This document shows positions 31,305-42,414 of a stretch of 64,000 bases of DNA, in pieces. Within the stretch, counting starts at the first letter, position 1, and each line of letters begins with the position of its first letter. Source of the DNA: Deltaproteobacteria bacterium. GTDB taxonomy: Bacteria; Myxococcota; XYA12-FULL-58-9. The notes below the pieces were generated by a model. It did no database searches, had not been told where the DNA came from, and saw only the letters and a list, made by a program, of their open reading frames with translations. Made by a program: the position numbers and the translations under genes. The stretch lies in the NCBI GenBank assembly GCA_016218825.1, contig JACRCV010000051.1:62001-126000 (forward strand). The letters run 5' to 3'.

Positions 31305-32567
31305 CTACTTGAGATTTACCGGCAACACGAAGTTGCGCACCGTCGCGCCCGCGCCCGAGGGCGGAAACTTCCAGGTGCTCATCTTCGCGGCGAAGCACGC
31401 CGGCGTCGCGGTCTTGAAGAGGTACGCCGGACCGTCGAGCTTGCCGTCCTTGACGGTGCCGTTCGGGAGCACCGTGAAGCTGAAGATCAACGAATGCTTG
31501 CCGGCGGTGAGATCGTTGGTGCGCCGCGCCGCCTCGAGGCAGGGGCCGAGCTTCGGCACGTTCTGCTTGATGCTCCCGAGCACGTCGCTCTGCGTCAGCT
31601 CCCTACCGCCCGGCTTGCCGGCCGGCGGCTCCGGCCCTTTGCCGGGGAGCGCCTTGCCTCTGGCCTTCGGCCGCGCCTGGCCGCCGACGAAGCTCGGCCG
31701 CTCTTGCAGCTCGGGCTCCTCCGGCGGCGGCTGCACCAAGGGCGGCGCGACGAGACCGGCATCACCGACTTGCGGCGGCGGCGGCGCCGGCGGCCCGAAC
31801 CAGCCCGAGTGCCGGCTGACGACGACCACCGCGGTGAGCACCACGACCGCGCTGACCAGCGCCGAGCCCACGCTCCCCAGCCAGAAGTGGATCGGCTTGA
31901 TCCGCATCGACACCCGCCGCTGCACCTGGCCCCACGGATCCGACGGCGGAAACGCCGCAGCCGGGGGCAGCCCGGGGCTCGGCAGGCCGGAGGGCGTAAA
32001 CGTCGGCAACCATTCGTTCGCTTTGGGCGGCTCTGCCATCCCCGGCTGCGGCAACGGCGGCAGCGTCGCGCCCGCAACCGACGTTCCCAGCGCCGGGCCC
32101 GACGTCCCGGCCCATTCCGGGGCCGCGGCGGACGGTGTCACGACCGGGATCGGCGGCAGCGCGCCGGCGGCCGCGGCCGGCGCCGAAGGCGAGGCGACGA
32201 GCGGTCGGGGCGGTGGCGGCGAGGCAGCGTCGTCCGTCTCTTTGGCGGCGGGCGGCGCCGGCGACGGCGGCAACGGCGGCGGCACCGTCGTGGTGTGGTC
32301 GGCCGGCGATGGAGGGGTGGCAACCGCGGCGGCGGCCGCGGGCGGCGACGGCGGCGCGACCACGGTGGGCTCGTTGTCGATGAGGCCGGTGTTGCCGCTC
32401 TCGAAGGCGGGCGCGGCTTCGGCGCCACGCGGCTCTTCGATGTGGATCAGCATGTCGGCGCAGCGCTCGCAGCCGCCGATGTGGTCCTGGAGGTCAGGAC
32501 GATCGGCGAGCCCTGCCTTGCCGGCCTGGGCGAGGAGCTGCTGGACGTCTTGGCAGGTCGCCGCCAT
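31305..32567 (-). CDS. AgmX/PglI-type TonB-like membrane protein
   Basis: A 420-residue protein. The N-terminus has a zinc-finger-like anti-sigma pattern (HIGGCERCADML) after ATCQDVQQLLAQAG. A proline/alanine-rich stretch covers about 60-220, a membrane helix lies near 228-252 (FWLGSVGSALVSAVVVLTAVVVV), and the C-terminal ~100 residues (SDVLGSIKQNVPKLGPCLEAARR, SFTVLPNGTVKDGKLDGP, MSTWKFPPSG) match the AgmX/PglI C-terminal, TonB-like domain common in Myxococcota. Likely periplasm-spanning. ATG 32567 chosen; GTG 32579 possible. Confidence 0.78.
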   Translation of the reverse strand: MAATCQDVQQLLAQAGKAGLADRPDLQDHIGGCERCADMLIHIEEPRGAEAAPAFESGNTGLIDNEPTVVAPPSPPAAAAAVATPPSPADHTTTVPPPLPPSPAPPAAKETDDAASPPPPRPLVASPSAPAAAAGALPPIPVVTPSAAAPEWAGTSGPALGTSVAGATLPPLPQPGMAEPPKANEWLPTFTPSGLPSPGLPPAAAFPPSDPWGQVQRRVSMRIKPIHFWLGSVGSALVSAVVVLTAVVVVSRHSGWFGPPAPPPPQVGDAGLVAPPLVQPPPEEPELQERPSFVGGQARPKARGKALPGKGPEPPAGKPGGRELTQSDVLGSIKQNVPKLGPCLEAARRTNDLTAGKHSLIFSFTVLPNGTVKDGKLDGPAYLFKTATPACFAAKMSTWKFPPSGAGATVRNFVLPVNLK

Positions 32568-32625
32568 CGCTGCAGTCACTCTAAGATCGGCGAGGAGGCC
32601 GAGGCAAGCGAACCGCGGCGCCCGG

Positions 32626-33612
32626 TCAGCGAGGCCAGACGCTCACGACGCTGCGGTGGTCGGAGACCACGTCGACGTAGCGATAGTCGGTGACGAGCAG
32701 GTCGAGATGCACGACCTGGGTGGCGAAGCCGCCGAGGGCCGCCGTCACCACCAGATGATCGAGGAAGCTCGCGAACGGGATGTAGGTGTACTCGAGGCCG
32801 TCGTCGAGCGTCGTGGTCGTCACGGTGTAGTGCGCCGGGTCATCGAGCAGCGCGGTGAAGACGTTGGTCGCCGCGGCGTCGCCCACCCGGTCGTTGAAGT
32901 CACCGGCGATGACGACCTCGGTGCTCCCTTCGGCCACGAGCGAGTCGACGTAGGTCTTGAGCTTGACGATCGCCGAGCGTCGCCGGGCCTCGTTGTCGGC
33001 GCCCGGGCTCGCCTTGAGGTGGACGTTGATCACCACGATCCGGCGCGTGCCGCCGTCGCAGCGCCGAACGTCGAAGGTGCCCTGGAGAGGCGGGCGCGGG
33101 AACGCGTCGCTGTCGCTCTGAAACAGGGACGCGGTGCCGACGAGCGTCAGGGTCTCGGCGCGCCACAGGAACGCGGTCTTCTGATAGCTGGTCGGCGTGT
33201 AGACGTCCGGCGACAGGACGCCGCGATACGCCGGCAGCGCGGTCACCAGGCTCGCGAAGCCCTGGACGTCGGCCACCTCCTGGATCGCGACCACGTCGAC
33301 CTGCATCCGCGTCACGAGGGCCGCGGTGGCGGTCACCGTCGCGGTCGTCGCCGGAAAGTTGTGGAGGTTCCAGGTCGCGATCTCGAGCGTGTCGTTCCGA
33401 CCGAGGCGCAGAGGATCGACGCTCGTGGCATCGTCCTGACAGTCGACGCCGGCCGCGTCACCGGGCGGCGCGCTCTCGTCCGCGCCGGCGCTGTCGGCGC
33501 CGTCCCCGTCGCCCGGCACCACCGCGCCCGGGTCCGGCGACCCCGGCCACGGCGCGCAGGCCTGAGCCAGAGCGAAGCCCGCGACTCTCGCGGTGAGCAA
33601 ACAGCGTCGCAT
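32626..33612 (-). CDS. Secreted endonuclease/exonuclease/phosphatase-family protein
   Basis: A 328-residue predicted lipoprotein or exported enzyme: signal segment ending LAQAC (lipobox-like), an acidic linker, then an EEP hydrolase domain. Catalytic motifs in order: IATWNLHNF, VVAIQEV, VVINVHLKASPG, VVIAGDFNDRVG and VVSDHRSVV, supplying the metal-binding E and the catalytic D/N/H residues. Substrate (extracellular DNA, phosphate esters or lipids) cannot be told. ATG 33612 has GGGAGGTGG upstream. Divergent from the giant cysteine-rich gene. Confidence 0.85.
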   Translation of the reverse strand: MRRCLLTARVAGFALAQACAPWPGSPDPGAVVPGDGDGADSAGADESAPPGDAAGVDCQDDATSVDPLRLGRNDTLEIATWNLHNFPATTATVTATAALVTRMQVDVVAIQEVADVQGFASLVTALPAYRGVLSPDVYTPTSYQKTAFLWRAETLTLVGTASLFQSDSDAFPRPPLQGTFDVRRCDGGTRRIVVINVHLKASPGADNEARRRSAIVKLKTYVDSLVAEGSTEVVIAGDFNDRVGDAAATNVFTALLDDPAHYTVTTTTLDDGLEYTYIPFASFLDHLVVTAALGGFATQVVHLDLLVTDYRYVDVVSDHRSVVSVWPR

Positions 33613-33823
33613 CGCCACCTCCCGCGCCCCGCCGGCGCGACCGCGGCGATGACCTCATAGCAGGCCGATCGCCGTTCGTCATCACGAGACAGACCCGCCT
33701 GGACCTTCGGTGCGCGTGTGCTAGCCTAAGTAGGCAAAATTCGGCGAAAAACTGCGGCGGTTGGCGCGCACGCACAAAGACGCGCCCTTTCGCTCAGTGC
33801 TGCTGGCAGCTAGAGGTGGTCAC

Positions 33824-36800
33824 ATGCGCTCGTCTCGGTCGTACGCAGCCCTCCCCCTGGCCGTGCTCGCCGTCTTCGGGATGTCCGCGTGCTCCGGCAA
33901 GGTGATCGTGAACGGTCAGTCGCCGGCGCCGACCGACCTCGCCGGCGCCGACCACGACGACACCGGCGGTCAGAGCGACCGCGACGTCGGCCCCGGTGAC
34001 CAAGAAGTCGCCCCCAGTTGCACCGACGGCCGCCGGAACGGCCTCGAGACCGGGGTCGACTGCGGCGGCCCGACCTGCCAAGCGTGTGGCACCGGCGGCG
34101 GCTGCACCCTGCCCTCCGACTGCGACAGCGGCTCCTGCGATCCGGTCGCCCGGGAGTGCCTGGCCGCCACCTGCGCCGACGGCGCGATGAACGGCAGCGA
34201 GACCGGCGTCGACTGCGGCGGCTCCTGCGCGGCGCTGACCCCGGCGCAGACCTGCTTGAACGGGCAAGGATGCGCGACCGGCGCCGACTGCACGAGCCAG
34301 GTCTGTCAAGACGACGTCTGCCGCATCGACACCTGCAACAACGGCGGCAAGGACGGCAACGAGACCGGCGTCGACTGCGGCGGCAACAGTTGCGGCCGCT
34401 GCGACCCGGGCGGCGGCTGTCAGACCAGCGCCGACTGCGCGAGCGGCGTCTGTGCCGGCCTCGTGTGCCAGACCGCGAGCTGCGCCGACGGCGTCACGAA
34501 CCAGGACGAGACCGACGTCGACTGCGGCGGCATCTGCACCGCCCGCTGCGCCACCGGCGACGGCTGCCTCACGAACATCGACTGCGACAGCGGCCTGTGC
34601 GTGACGTTGCGCTGCCGGCCGACCGGCTGCGCCGACAACCTCCAGGACGGCACCGAGACCGGCGTCGACTGCGGCGGCTCCTGCGGGCCGTGCCCGACCG
34701 GCGACGGCTGCGCCCTGCCCTCCGACTGCGCCAGCGGCGTGTGTGCCGGCACCTGCCAGGCGCCGACGTGCGCGGACGGGGTCCACAACGACGGTGAGAC
34801 CGGGGTCGACTGCGGCTTCGCGGCCTGCGCCGTCGCCTGTGGGGTGGGCGGCGGCTGCAGCAACGACTGGGATTGCCTGACGCACTCCTGCGACCTCGCG
34901 GGAGACCGCTGCGTCGACCCGACCTGCACCGACGGGCGACACAACGGCGTCGAGACCGGCCTCGACTGCGGCGGGCCCTCGTGCGGCGCCTGTGGCACGA
35001 ACGGCGGCTGCAGCCTCGGTCGCGACTGCGCGAGCGGCGTCTGCACGGGCAACACCTGCCAGGCCCCGACCTGCAGCGACGGCGTCCAGAACGGCACCGA
35101 GACCGGCGCCGACTGCGGCGGTTCCTGCGTGTCGTCCGACGCCAAGAGCTGCGCCGCGGGCGGCGGCTGCCTGCTCGTGGCGGACTGCCAGTCGGGCCTG
35201 CTGTGCATCCTCGACGTCTGCTCGCCCCCCGCCTGCGCCAACCTGGCGCTGGACGTCGCCAACGGCGAGACCGACGTCGACTGCGGCGGCCCCTCCTGTC
35301 CCGAGTGCGTCGACGGCCAGGGCTGCGATGTCGGCACCGACTGCACGAGCCGAGTGTGCACCAGCAACACCTGCCGACCACCGTCTTGCGTCCCGGCCGA
35401 CGGGGTGAAGAACGGCAACGAGAGCGGCCTCGACTGCGGCGGCGGCGGCTGTCCGCAGTGCGGCACCGGCGCGACCTGCCGCAGCGCCAGCGACTGCCAG
35501 AGCGGCGTCTGCCCGGCCGGCACCTGTCTCGCGCCTCGGTGCGTGCCGCCCGACGCGGTGCGAAACGGCACCGAGACCGACACCGACTGCGGCGGCCCCG
35601 CGTGTCCCGAGTGCGTCGACGGCCAGGGCTGCGACGTCGGCACCGACTGCACGAGCGGCGTCTGCACCGTCCTCGTCTGCCAGGCGCCGAAGTGCACGCC
35701 GGCGGACGGGGTGAAGAACGGCACCGAGACCGACGTCGACTGCGGCGGCGCCACCTGCCCGAAGTGTGCCGCCACCAAGGTCTGCGCGGTCGCCGGCGAT
35801 TGCCTGAGCGGCGTCTGCACCGGTTTCGTCTGTCAGGCGCCGGTGTGCGGCGACGGCATCACCAACGGCGCCGAGCAGTGCGACGACACCAACGCCGTCG
35901 ACACCGACGACTGCCGCAACGACTGCCGCCTGCCGCTGTGCGGCGACGCGCTGGTGAGCACCCTCGCCACCGGTGCGCTCCACGAGGTCTGCGACGACGG
36001 CGTCAACGACGGCACGTACGGCACCTGCAACGGCGACTGCACCGTCGCCCCCTATTGTGGCGACGGCAGCCTCGATCCGCTCTACGAGGTGTGCGACGAC
36101 GGGCCGTTGAACGGCAGCACCTACGGCGGCTGCCGCGCCAACTGCCGGCGCGCGCCCTTCTGCGGCGACGGGCGAGTAACCACCCCGCCCGAGACCTGCG
36201 ACGACGGCGGCCGGTGCGACGACAACACGACGCGCTGCACGTCGGACGCGGCGTGCACGGCGATCAACGTGACCTACACTTGCACGCCGAGAGCCGGCGA
36301 CGGCTGCAACGCCTCGTGCGCGGTGGAGAGTGGCTCGTTCTGCCCGAACCCGGGGGCGCCGTGTCTGCCCACGTGCGGCAACGGCCGCTTCGACCCCGGG
36401 GAAGCCTGCGACGACGGCGGCACCTGCGCCGTTGGCGGCGCGGCGTGCGTGGCCGGCGGGCCGGACGCGTGCTCGAGCGCGGGCGCCACGTGCGTGCCGC
36501 AGGCGGCCGACGGCTGCTCCGATACCTGCGCGGTCGAGACCGGCTTCAGCTGCCCGCGCTTCGGGCAGCCGTGCGTGTCGTTGTGCGGCAACGGGGTGCT
36601 CGACGGCACCGAGGCCTGCGACGACGGCGGCCGCTGCGACGACAACAGCACGCGTTGCCGCGTGACCACCGCGGCGATCGACTGCGCCGCGACGCCCCTG
36701 AAGAGCTGCACGACCCGCTCGAGCGACGGCTGCGGCGCCGACTGCTCGACCATCGACGTTGGCTGGGAGTGCCCGGTCGTCGGCCAGGCCTGTGACCCTC

Positions 36801-39800
36801 TGTGCGGCAACGCGCGCATCGATCCGACCCACACGTGGTGCAGCGGCGACACCGGCATGTCCTGCAGCCAGACCTCCGAGTGCCAGGCGGCGAACCCCGC
36901 GTGGACTTGCCTCGCCGAGCAGTGCGACGACGGCACGAGCCTGAACAACGGCGCCTACGGCGGCTGCACGCCGAGCTGCCGGCTGGCGCCGCGCTGTGGC
37001 GACGGCAGCGTCGATCTCCCCGACGAGGAGTGCGACCTCGGGGCGGGGAACAACACCGGCGCCTACAGCGGCTGCCGGCCGGACTGCACCTACTCGCTGC
37101 ATTGCGGCGACGGCGCGCTGACCTCCGGCGAGACCTGCGAGGACGGCGGCCTGTGCAACAACGACAGCACCGCCTGCGCCGGCGTCACCGCCGACGCGAC
37201 CTGCCAAGCGGTGCCGCCCGCCAACAGCTCGTGGGAGTGCACCGGACGCGCCGGCGACGGCTGCGGCGCCGCGTGCCAGGCCGAGACCAACTACGTCTGC
37301 CGGGTGCCCGGTCAGGCGTGCACCTTGATGTCGCTGTGCGGCAACGGCGTCATCAACGGCAACGAGAGGTGCGACGACGGCAAGTCGTGCGCCGACGGCA
37401 CCCGTTGCAGCCTCGACAACCAGTGCAGCACCGGCAGCTGTCAGGCCCTGGGCGGCGACGGCTGCGATCCGACCTGCTCCACGGTCGAGCCGGGCTGGTA
37501 CTGCCCGACGGTCGGCAAGGCGTGCGCGCCGCTCGCCTGCGGCGACTCGATGCAGCGCGGCTTCGAAGAGTGCGACGACGGCAACGCCACGAACAGCGAC
37601 GGCTGCAGCAGCACCTGCCACCTCGAGGTGCGCTGCGGCAACGGCCGCGTCGACTCGAGCGAGCAGTGCGACCTCGGCGGTCAGTGCAGCGGCGACGCGA
37701 GCCGCCTCTGTATCGTCGACGCCACCTGCAAGGCGGTGAACGCGGCGTGGACCTGCGCGCCGCGCACCAGCACGAGCTGCAGCGGCGCCTGTCAGCTCTT
37801 GGCCGGCCAGACCTGCGCGCCGATGACGTGCGGCAACTCGAACTGCGAGCTCGGCGAGTGCAGCAGCTGCCCGGGCGACTGCACCGGGCTGTGTACGAGC
37901 CCGTGCGGCAACGGCTCGTGCGCCGGCGGCGAGACCTCGGCGTCCTGCGCCTCCGACTGCGGCGCGGCGAGCCAATGCCGCGCCACGGCCGGCACGAGCT
38001 GCGGCAACGGCATCCTCGAGGGCACGGAGCGGTGCGACGACTTCAATCCGACGACCGGCGACGGTTGCAGCGCGACCTGCGCCATCGAGCCGGTGCACAC
38101 CTCGGGGGTCGACATCGGCAAGGGCCACGGGTGTTACGCGGTGCGGGGCGTCGCCTGCGGCACCGGCAGCGGCAACGGCAACTGTCCGTGCCAGCACACC
38201 AGCTGCGGCGACGGCGTCCGCCAGGGCGGCGAGGCTTGTGACGATGGCAAGCACTGCGGCGACCCCAACCACACGCCGTGCCGCGCCGACGCCGATTGCG
38301 CCGGCTTCGGCGGCGGCTTCTGTGTGACGCGCGCCGGCGACGGCTGCGGGCCGTTCTGCGCCATGGAGCCGATGTTCGAGTGCGACGGCACGCTCGGCGA
38401 GAAGAGCTTCTGCCGCCCGATCTGCGGCGACAGCAAGACCCTGGTCGCGGTAGGCGAGCTGTGCGACGACGGCAACGTCACCTCCGGCGACGGCTGCTCG
38501 TCGGCGTGCACCATCGAGCCCGGCTGGACCTGCACCGACTTCTCGACGGAGCCGGCGTCGATCGCCTTGCCGATCACCGTCCGCGACGTCCGGGGATTCA
38601 ACCAGACCGGCACCGGTGACGGCTACATGCGAACCTGCACCAACATCGAGAACCTCGGCCTCATCTGCACCAACAACCCCAGCTGCAACCCCAACGGCGC
38701 CTGCAGCACGAGCCGTGGCCACCCGGATTTCGAGCAGTACGGCGGCAACCCCGAGTCGCTCGGCCTGGTGGCGAATACCCTGGGCGCCGACGGCACGCCG
38801 ATCTTTGCCAGCCGCTACGGCGTCTGGGGCTACGGCTGCGGCAGCGCCAACCAGAACCCGCCGCCCCCGCCCCCGTACCCGGCGTGCGGCAACACCAACG
38901 TCGAGCTGGCGAGCAGCGCCCGGTTCTACGAGTGGTACCACGACGTCTCGGGAGCCAATCGCCGGTTCGCTACCACGATCACGCTGAACCGCACGGGCGT
39001 CCGCAGGTACGTGTTCGACTCCGCCATCTACGCCAAGGCCGACAACGGCAACGGGCGGAGCGACGGCGGCTTCTTCCCCCTCGACCACTGTCCAGACGGC
39101 TTCCTCTGCGACGGCTACGGCCCCGGCAACGACGACGACTGCGCGACCCACGGCGGTGGCGCCTGCATCCGCGAGGGCTACGGGGTGTCCTCGCGAAATC
39201 GCAACTTCGGCTTCACGACCGAGTTCCGGGTGCTCTTCCAGTACAAAGGCGGCGAGACCTTGGACTTCAGCGGCGACGACGATCTGTGGGTATTCGTCAA
39301 CGGCGTGCTGGCGCTGGACGTCGGCGGCCTCCACTCGCAGCTCAACCGCTCGTTCAGCCTCTCGAACACGCTGGACCCGGCGCTCCGGATCATTACCGAC
39401 CCGCGATTCGCCATCTACGAGAACGGCATCTACGAGCTCGCCGCGTTCCACGCCGAGCGCCACACCGATCAGTCGAACTTCAAGCTCACCTTGACCGGCT
39501 TCCTCCGGATGGACAGGTCCACCTGCGGCGGCCAGTGCGGCAACGGCGTCGCCCAAGCCGGCGAGCAGTGCGACGACGGCAACGGCGTCGACACCGACAG
39601 CTGCCACAACGACTGCACGTTGAACGGCGCGAGCTCCGGCTTCTGCGGCAACCAGGCGCTCGACGCCGGCGAGCAGTGCGACGACGGCAACGCCGTCGAC
39701 ACCGACTCCTGCGCCGGCTGCCAGAACGCCCGCTGCGGCGACGGCTACACCCAACCCATCCTCGGCGAGGTCTGCGACAACGGCGTCAACAACGGCAGCT

Positions 39801-41470
39801 ACGGCACCTGCATGCCGGGGTGCCTGAGCCTGGCGCCGCGCTGCGGCGACGGCACCATCCAAGCGGCAAACGGCGAGGCCTGCGACGACGGCCCGGCGAA
39901 CGACAACACCAGCTACGGCGGCTGCACGACGGCCTGCCAGCTCGGGCCGCGCTGCGGCGACGGCGTGCCGCAGCTCTCCTACGAGCAGTGCGACTTCGGG
40001 ATCGGCGGCAACGACGGCCAGCCGCCGAACCGCTGCGCCGCCAACTGCACCAGCACCGCGACCTGCGGCGACGGCATCCCGGACCCCGGGCGCGGCGAGG
40101 CGTGCGACAACGGCGCCGCCAACGACGACCTAACCTGCAACGGCTGCACCACGAGCTGCCAGCTCGGGCCGCGCTGCGGCGACGGCATAAGGAACTGCGG
40201 CGAGCTCTGCGACGACGGCAGCAACACCGGCGCCTACGGCGGCTGTACGAGCGGCTGCGCGGCGCTCGGCCCGTACTGCGGCGACGGTCAACAGAACGGC
40301 AACGAGCAGTGCGACGACGGCACGAACGCCGGCAGCTACGACGGCTGCAACCCGGACTGCACCAACGCCGCCACCTGCGGCGACGCGCAGCTCGACGCCG
40401 GCCACGAGCAGTGCGACAACGGGGTGAACAACGGCAACTACGGCACCTGCAACCCCGACTGCACCCTGCCGGCCTACTGCGGCGACGCGACGGTGCAGGC
40501 GCCGCCGGAGGCTTGCGACGACGGCACCAACTCCGGGGCTTACAACACCTGCAACGCCGACTGCAGCTGGCCGGACCGTTGCGGTGACAGCATCGTGCAG
40601 GCGCCGATGGAGGAGTGTGACGACGGCGTCAACAACGCCACCTACAACGGCTGCCGCTCCAACTGCCGCCTGGCGCCGTTCTGCGGCGACGGCGTCGTCC
40701 AGGCGGCCCTCGGCGCCGAGCAGTGTGACGGCACCGCGTTCGCCGCCAAGACCTGCATCGATCTGAACGGCAACGGTGTCGCCCGCGAGCCCGGCGACTT
40801 CGACGGCGGCGTGCTCGCCTGCAGCGCCGGTGTTTCCGGTTGTCAGCTCGACACCGCCGGCTGCTATCGCTGCGGCGACGGGGTGAAGAACGGCGTCGAG
40901 GCCTGCGACGCCGCCGATCTCGGGTCCGAGACCTGCGAGTCCCTGGGCTTCCCGCCGATGGCGGGCCAGGTCTTGAGCTGTCGCGCCGACTGCACCTTCA
41001 ACGTGTCGGGCTGCGACGTGCAGTTCTGCGGCAACGGCGTCCTTGACTCCGGCGAGGCCTGCGACGGCGTCGGCGTCTGCGGCGCCGCGGCGTCGTGTGG
41101 CGCCAACACCTGTCTGACGGTGCCGGGCGGCTACAGCGGCGGCACCCTCAATTGCCGCGCCGATTGCACGTTGGATCCGGCGGCGTGCGAGCGCTGCGGC
41201 GACGGCGTCAAGAACGGCACCGAGATCTGCGACGGCCAGGACTTCGGCGGCGCGACCTGCCTGAGCCTCGGCAAGGGCTACAAGGGCGGGCCGCTGGCGT
41301 GCAACGCGAGCTGCTCGGGCTTCGACGAGTCGGGCTGCTATCGTTGCCTGAGCTGCGCCGACTGCAGCTCGGGCCTGGCGTGCGTCGACCACCAGTGCGG
41401 CTCGTGTCGCACCGACAGCGACTGCTGCGCGCCGCTGGTCTGCTTCGGCGGCGAGTGCAGCATCTTCTAG
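33824..41470 (+). CDS. Giant cysteine-rich lipoprotein with fibro-slime domain
   Basis: A 2548-residue surface protein. The signal sequence ends GMSAC, a lipobox. Residues about 65-675 hold 12 repeats of about 50 residues with [11 protein letters not shown] and CxxGxxCxxxxDCxSGVC patterns. The rest has dozens of CGDG(x)nGEQCDDGxxN..GC units of the DUF4215 type. Residues about 1583-1902 form a fibro-slime domain ([53 protein letters not shown]). The C-terminus adds [13 protein letters not shown]. Probably a long disulfide-stabilised adhesin or matrix protein. ATG 33824 follows AGAGGTGG and the lipobox supports it. Confidence 0.88.
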   Translation: MRSSRSYAALPLAVLAVFGMSACSGKVIVNGQSPAPTDLAGADHDDTGGQSDRDVGPGDQEVAPSCTDGRRNGLETGVDCGGPTCQACGTGGGCTLPSDCDSGSCDPVARECLAATCADGAMNGSETGVDCGGSCAALTPAQTCLNGQGCATGADCTSQVCQDDVCRIDTCNNGGKDGNETGVDCGGNSCGRCDPGGGCQTSADCASGVCAGLVCQTASCADGVTNQDETDVDCGGICTARCATGDGCLTNIDCDSGLCVTLRCRPTGCADNLQDGTETGVDCGGSCGPCPTGDGCALPSDCASGVCAGTCQAPTCADGVHNDGETGVDCGFAACAVACGVGGGCSNDWDCLTHSCDLAGDRCVDPTCTDGRHNGVETGLDCGGPSCGACGTNGGCSLGRDCASGVCTGNTCQAPTCSDGVQNGTETGADCGGSCVSSDAKSCAAGGGCLLVADCQSGLLCILDVCSPPACANLALDVANGETDVDCGGPSCPECVDGQGCDVGTDCTSRVCTSNTCRPPSCVPADGVKNGNESGLDCGGGGCPQCGTGATCRSASDCQSGVCPAGTCLAPRCVPPDAVRNGTETDTDCGGPACPECVDGQGCDVGTDCTSGVCTVLVCQAPKCTPADGVKNGTETDVDCGGATCPKCAATKVCAVAGDCLSGVCTGFVCQAPVCGDGITNGAEQCDDTNAVDTDDCRNDCRLPLCGDALVSTLATGALHEVCDDGVNDGTYGTCNGDCTVAPYCGDGSLDPLYEVCDDGPLNGSTYGGCRANCRRAPFCGDGRVTTPPETCDDGGRCDDNTTRCTSDAACTAINVTYTCTPRAGDGCNASCAVESGSFCPNPGAPCLPTCGNGRFDPGEACDDGGTCAVGGAACVAGGPDACSSAGATCVPQAADGCSDTCAVETGFSCPRFGQPCVSLCGNGVLDGTEACDDGGRCDDNSTRCRVTTAAIDCAATPLKSCTTRSSDGCGADCSTIDVGWECPVVGQACDPLCGNARIDPTHTWCSGDTGMSCSQTSECQAANPAWTCLAEQCDDGTSLNNGAYGGCTPSCRLAPRCGDGSVDLPDEECDLGAGNNTGAYSGCRPDCTYSLHCGDGALTSGETCEDGGLCNNDSTACAGVTADATCQAVPPANSSWECTGRAGDGCGAACQAETNYVCRVPGQACTLMSLCGNGVINGNERCDDGKSCADGTRCSLDNQCSTGSCQALGGDGCDPTCSTVEPGWYCPTVGKACAPLACGDSMQRGFEECDDGNATNSDGCSSTCHLEVRCGNGRVDSSEQCDLGGQCSGDASRLCIVDATCKAVNAAWTCAPRTSTSCSGACQLLAGQTCAPMTCGNSNCELGECSSCPGDCTGLCTSPCGNGSCAGGETSASCASDCGAASQCRATAGTSCGNGILEGTERCDDFNPTTGDGCSATCAIEPVHTSGVDIGKGHGCYAVRGVACGTGSGNGNCPCQHTSCGDGVRQGGEACDDGKHCGDPNHTPCRADADCAGFGGGFCVTRAGDGCGPFCAMEPMFECDGTLGEKSFCRPICGDSKTLVAVGELCDDGNVTSGDGCSSACTIEPGWTCTDFSTEPASIALPITVRDVRGFNQTGTGDGYMRTCTNIENLGLICTNNPSCNPNGACSTSRGHPDFEQYGGNPESLGLVANTLGADGTPIFASRYGVWGYGCGSANQNPPPPPPYPACGNTNVELASSARFYEWYHDVSGANRRFATTITLNRTGVRRYVFDSAIYAKADNGNGRSDGGFFPLDHCPDGFLCDGYGPGNDDDCATHGGGACIREGYGVSSRNRNFGFTTEFRVLFQYKGGETLDFSGDDDLWVFVNGVLALDVGGLHSQLNRSFSLSNTLDPALRIITDPRFAIYENGIYELAAFHAERHTDQSNFKLTLTGFLRMDRSTCGGQCGNGVAQAGEQCDDGNGVDTDSCHNDCTLNGASSGFCGNQALDAGEQCDDGNAVDTDSCAGCQNARCGDGYTQPILGEVCDNGVNNGSYGTCMPGCLSLAPRCGDGTIQAANGEACDDGPANDNTSYGGCTTACQLGPRCGDGVPQLSYEQCDFGIGGNDGQPPNRCAANCTSTATCGDGIPDPGRGEACDNGAANDDLTCNGCTTSCQLGPRCGDGIRNCGELCDDGSNTGAYGGCTSGCAALGPYCGDGQQNGNEQCDDGTNAGSYDGCNPDCTNAATCGDAQLDAGHEQCDNGVNNGNYGTCNPDCTLPAYCGDATVQAPPEACDDGTNSGAYNTCNADCSWPDRCGDSIVQAPMEECDDGVNNATYNGCRSNCRLAPFCGDGVVQAALGAEQCDGTAFAAKTCIDLNGNGVAREPGDFDGGVLACSAGVSGCQLDTAGCYRCGDGVKNGVEACDAADLGSETCESLGFPPMAGQVLSCRADCTFNVSGCDVQFCGNGVLDSGEACDGVGVCGAAASCGANTCLTVPGGYSGGTLNCRADCTLDPAACERCGDGVKNGTEICDGQDFGGATCLSLGKGYKGGPLACNASCSGFDESGCYRCLSCADCSSGLACVDHQCGSCRTDSDCCAPLVCFGGECSIF
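34019..35848 (+). repeat. Twelve tandem cysteine-rich coding repeats
   Basis: A run of 12 diverged units of about 150 bases inside the giant lipoprotein gene, each encoding C-x-DG-x2[14 protein letters not shown]2-C-x-G-x2-C-x4-DC-x-SGVC. Base-level similarity between units is high because glycine, aspartate and cysteine codons are nearly fixed (GAC TGC GGC GGC), which could promote recombination and length variation. Confidence 0.85.
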
Positions 41471-41509
41471 GAGCCCGTCGCCTTTCTTGGGGGCTGCAGC
41501 CGCGGGCTC
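41471..41509. terminator. Possible bidirectional terminator
   Basis: In the 39 bases between two convergent genes, GAGCCCG (41471-41477) pairs perfectly with CGGGCTC (41503-41509), with an inner GGCTGCAGCC palindrome in the loop. There is no clear U-tract, so its efficiency is doubtful. Confidence 0.35.
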
Positions 41510-42409
41510 TCAATGGCTCGCGAAGATCTGGACGCGGTTGTTGCCGCGATCAGCGACGACGACGTTCCCCTTGCCGTCCAGACAGATCTCGGTCGGGTAG
41601 TAGACCAGGCCTTCCACCCAGCCGAGACCGAGCTGGCGGCCCATGAACGAGCCGTCGTGGTTGACGACCGCCACCCCGTGGCCGTGCTGGTCGACCACGA
41701 ACAAGCGTCCGGCGGCGTCGCCGGTCAGGTGGGCGGGAAAGCTCAGGTAGCCGCTCAAGCTGTCGCCGACCTGGGCCCAGACCCCTTCCGGATCGAGGCG
41801 GAAGAGGGCCACGGTCTTCGCCTCGGCGGCATAGAGTGCGCCCTTGCCGTCGCTGTAGATCGCGGTGAACAGGCCGGGGCCCTTGGGGAAGGGGACGGCC
41901 CGGGTGAAGGCGCCGGTGCCGTCGAACGCCACGACCCGATTGCCGGCGCTGTCGAGGACATAGAGGCTGCCGGTCGCGTCGAGGGAGAATGCGACCGGCA
42001 GGATGATTGGGCTGCCAGGGACCCGCTTCATGTCGAGCGCGCCCTTGAAGGTACCGTCGGCGCCGACCCGGACGAGCTTGTGCGTCTTGCCGTCGAGGAC
42101 GACGGCGTCGCCGTGGTCGTCGAGCGCCACCTGCCGGGGGTACGGGAGCTCGGCGAGCTTGATCTCGACACCGGCGGTGACGACGCCGTTCTTGAGGGTG
42201 TAGCGCAGGAGGCGTCCGTTCTGGGTGTCGGCCACCAGGATGTTGCCGGCGGCGTCGCAGCCAACGCCTTCGGGCGCCGCGAGCCTAGCGCCCTTCTTGT
42301 CGACGACGATGACGGCCACCGGCGTGAAGCTGAGCGCGCCGGCCGCGGCCGGAGCGCTCGTGCCCAAGAGACCTGCGAGCGCAGCGAGGATGTGCGGCCG
42401 GATGCGCAT
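41510..42409 (-). CDS. NHL-repeat beta-propeller protein (exported)
   Basis: A 299-residue periplasmic or extracellular protein with a signal peptide (ILAALAGLLGTSAPAAAG). Repeats of the NHL/six-bladed propeller type follow: APEGVGCDAAGNILVADTQNGRLLRY, YPRQVALDDHGDAVVLDGKTHKLVRV, AFSLDATGSLYVLDSAGNRVVAF, YPTEICLDGKGNVVVADRGNNRVQIF. Such propellers often accompany multihaem cytochrome genes. ATG 42409 has GAGGAGGTG upstream; 5 bases separate it from the 16-haem gene. Last gene of the leftward operon. Confidence 0.85.
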   Translation of the reverse strand: MRIRPHILAALAGLLGTSAPAAAGALSFTPVAVIVVDKKGARLAAPEGVGCDAAGNILVADTQNGRLLRYTLKNGVVTAGVEIKLAELPYPRQVALDDHGDAVVLDGKTHKLVRVGADGTFKGALDMKRVPGSPIILPVAFSLDATGSLYVLDSAGNRVVAFDGTGAFTRAVPFPKGPGLFTAIYSDGKGALYAAEAKTVALFRLDPEGVWAQVGDSLSGYLSFPAHLTGDAAGRLFVVDQHGHGVAVVNHDGSFMGRQLGLGWVEGLVYYPTEICLDGKGNVVVADRGNNRVQIFASH

Positions 42410-42414
42410 GTCGC

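Noticed and set aside
33794-39862. A 2022-codon open frame on the minus strand opposite the giant cysteine-rich gene
   Set aside because: It is the low-complexity Ala/Val/Gly/Arg reflection of Cys/Gly/Asp codons on the plus strand; no signal peptide, domain or family motif, while the plus strand has a lipobox, ribosome site and clear domains.
34019-41400. Repeats with near-regular spacing that might suggest CRISPR or satellite DNA
   Set aside because: They are in-frame protein repeats with variable spacing, not identical direct repeats with unique spacers; no cas genes are present.
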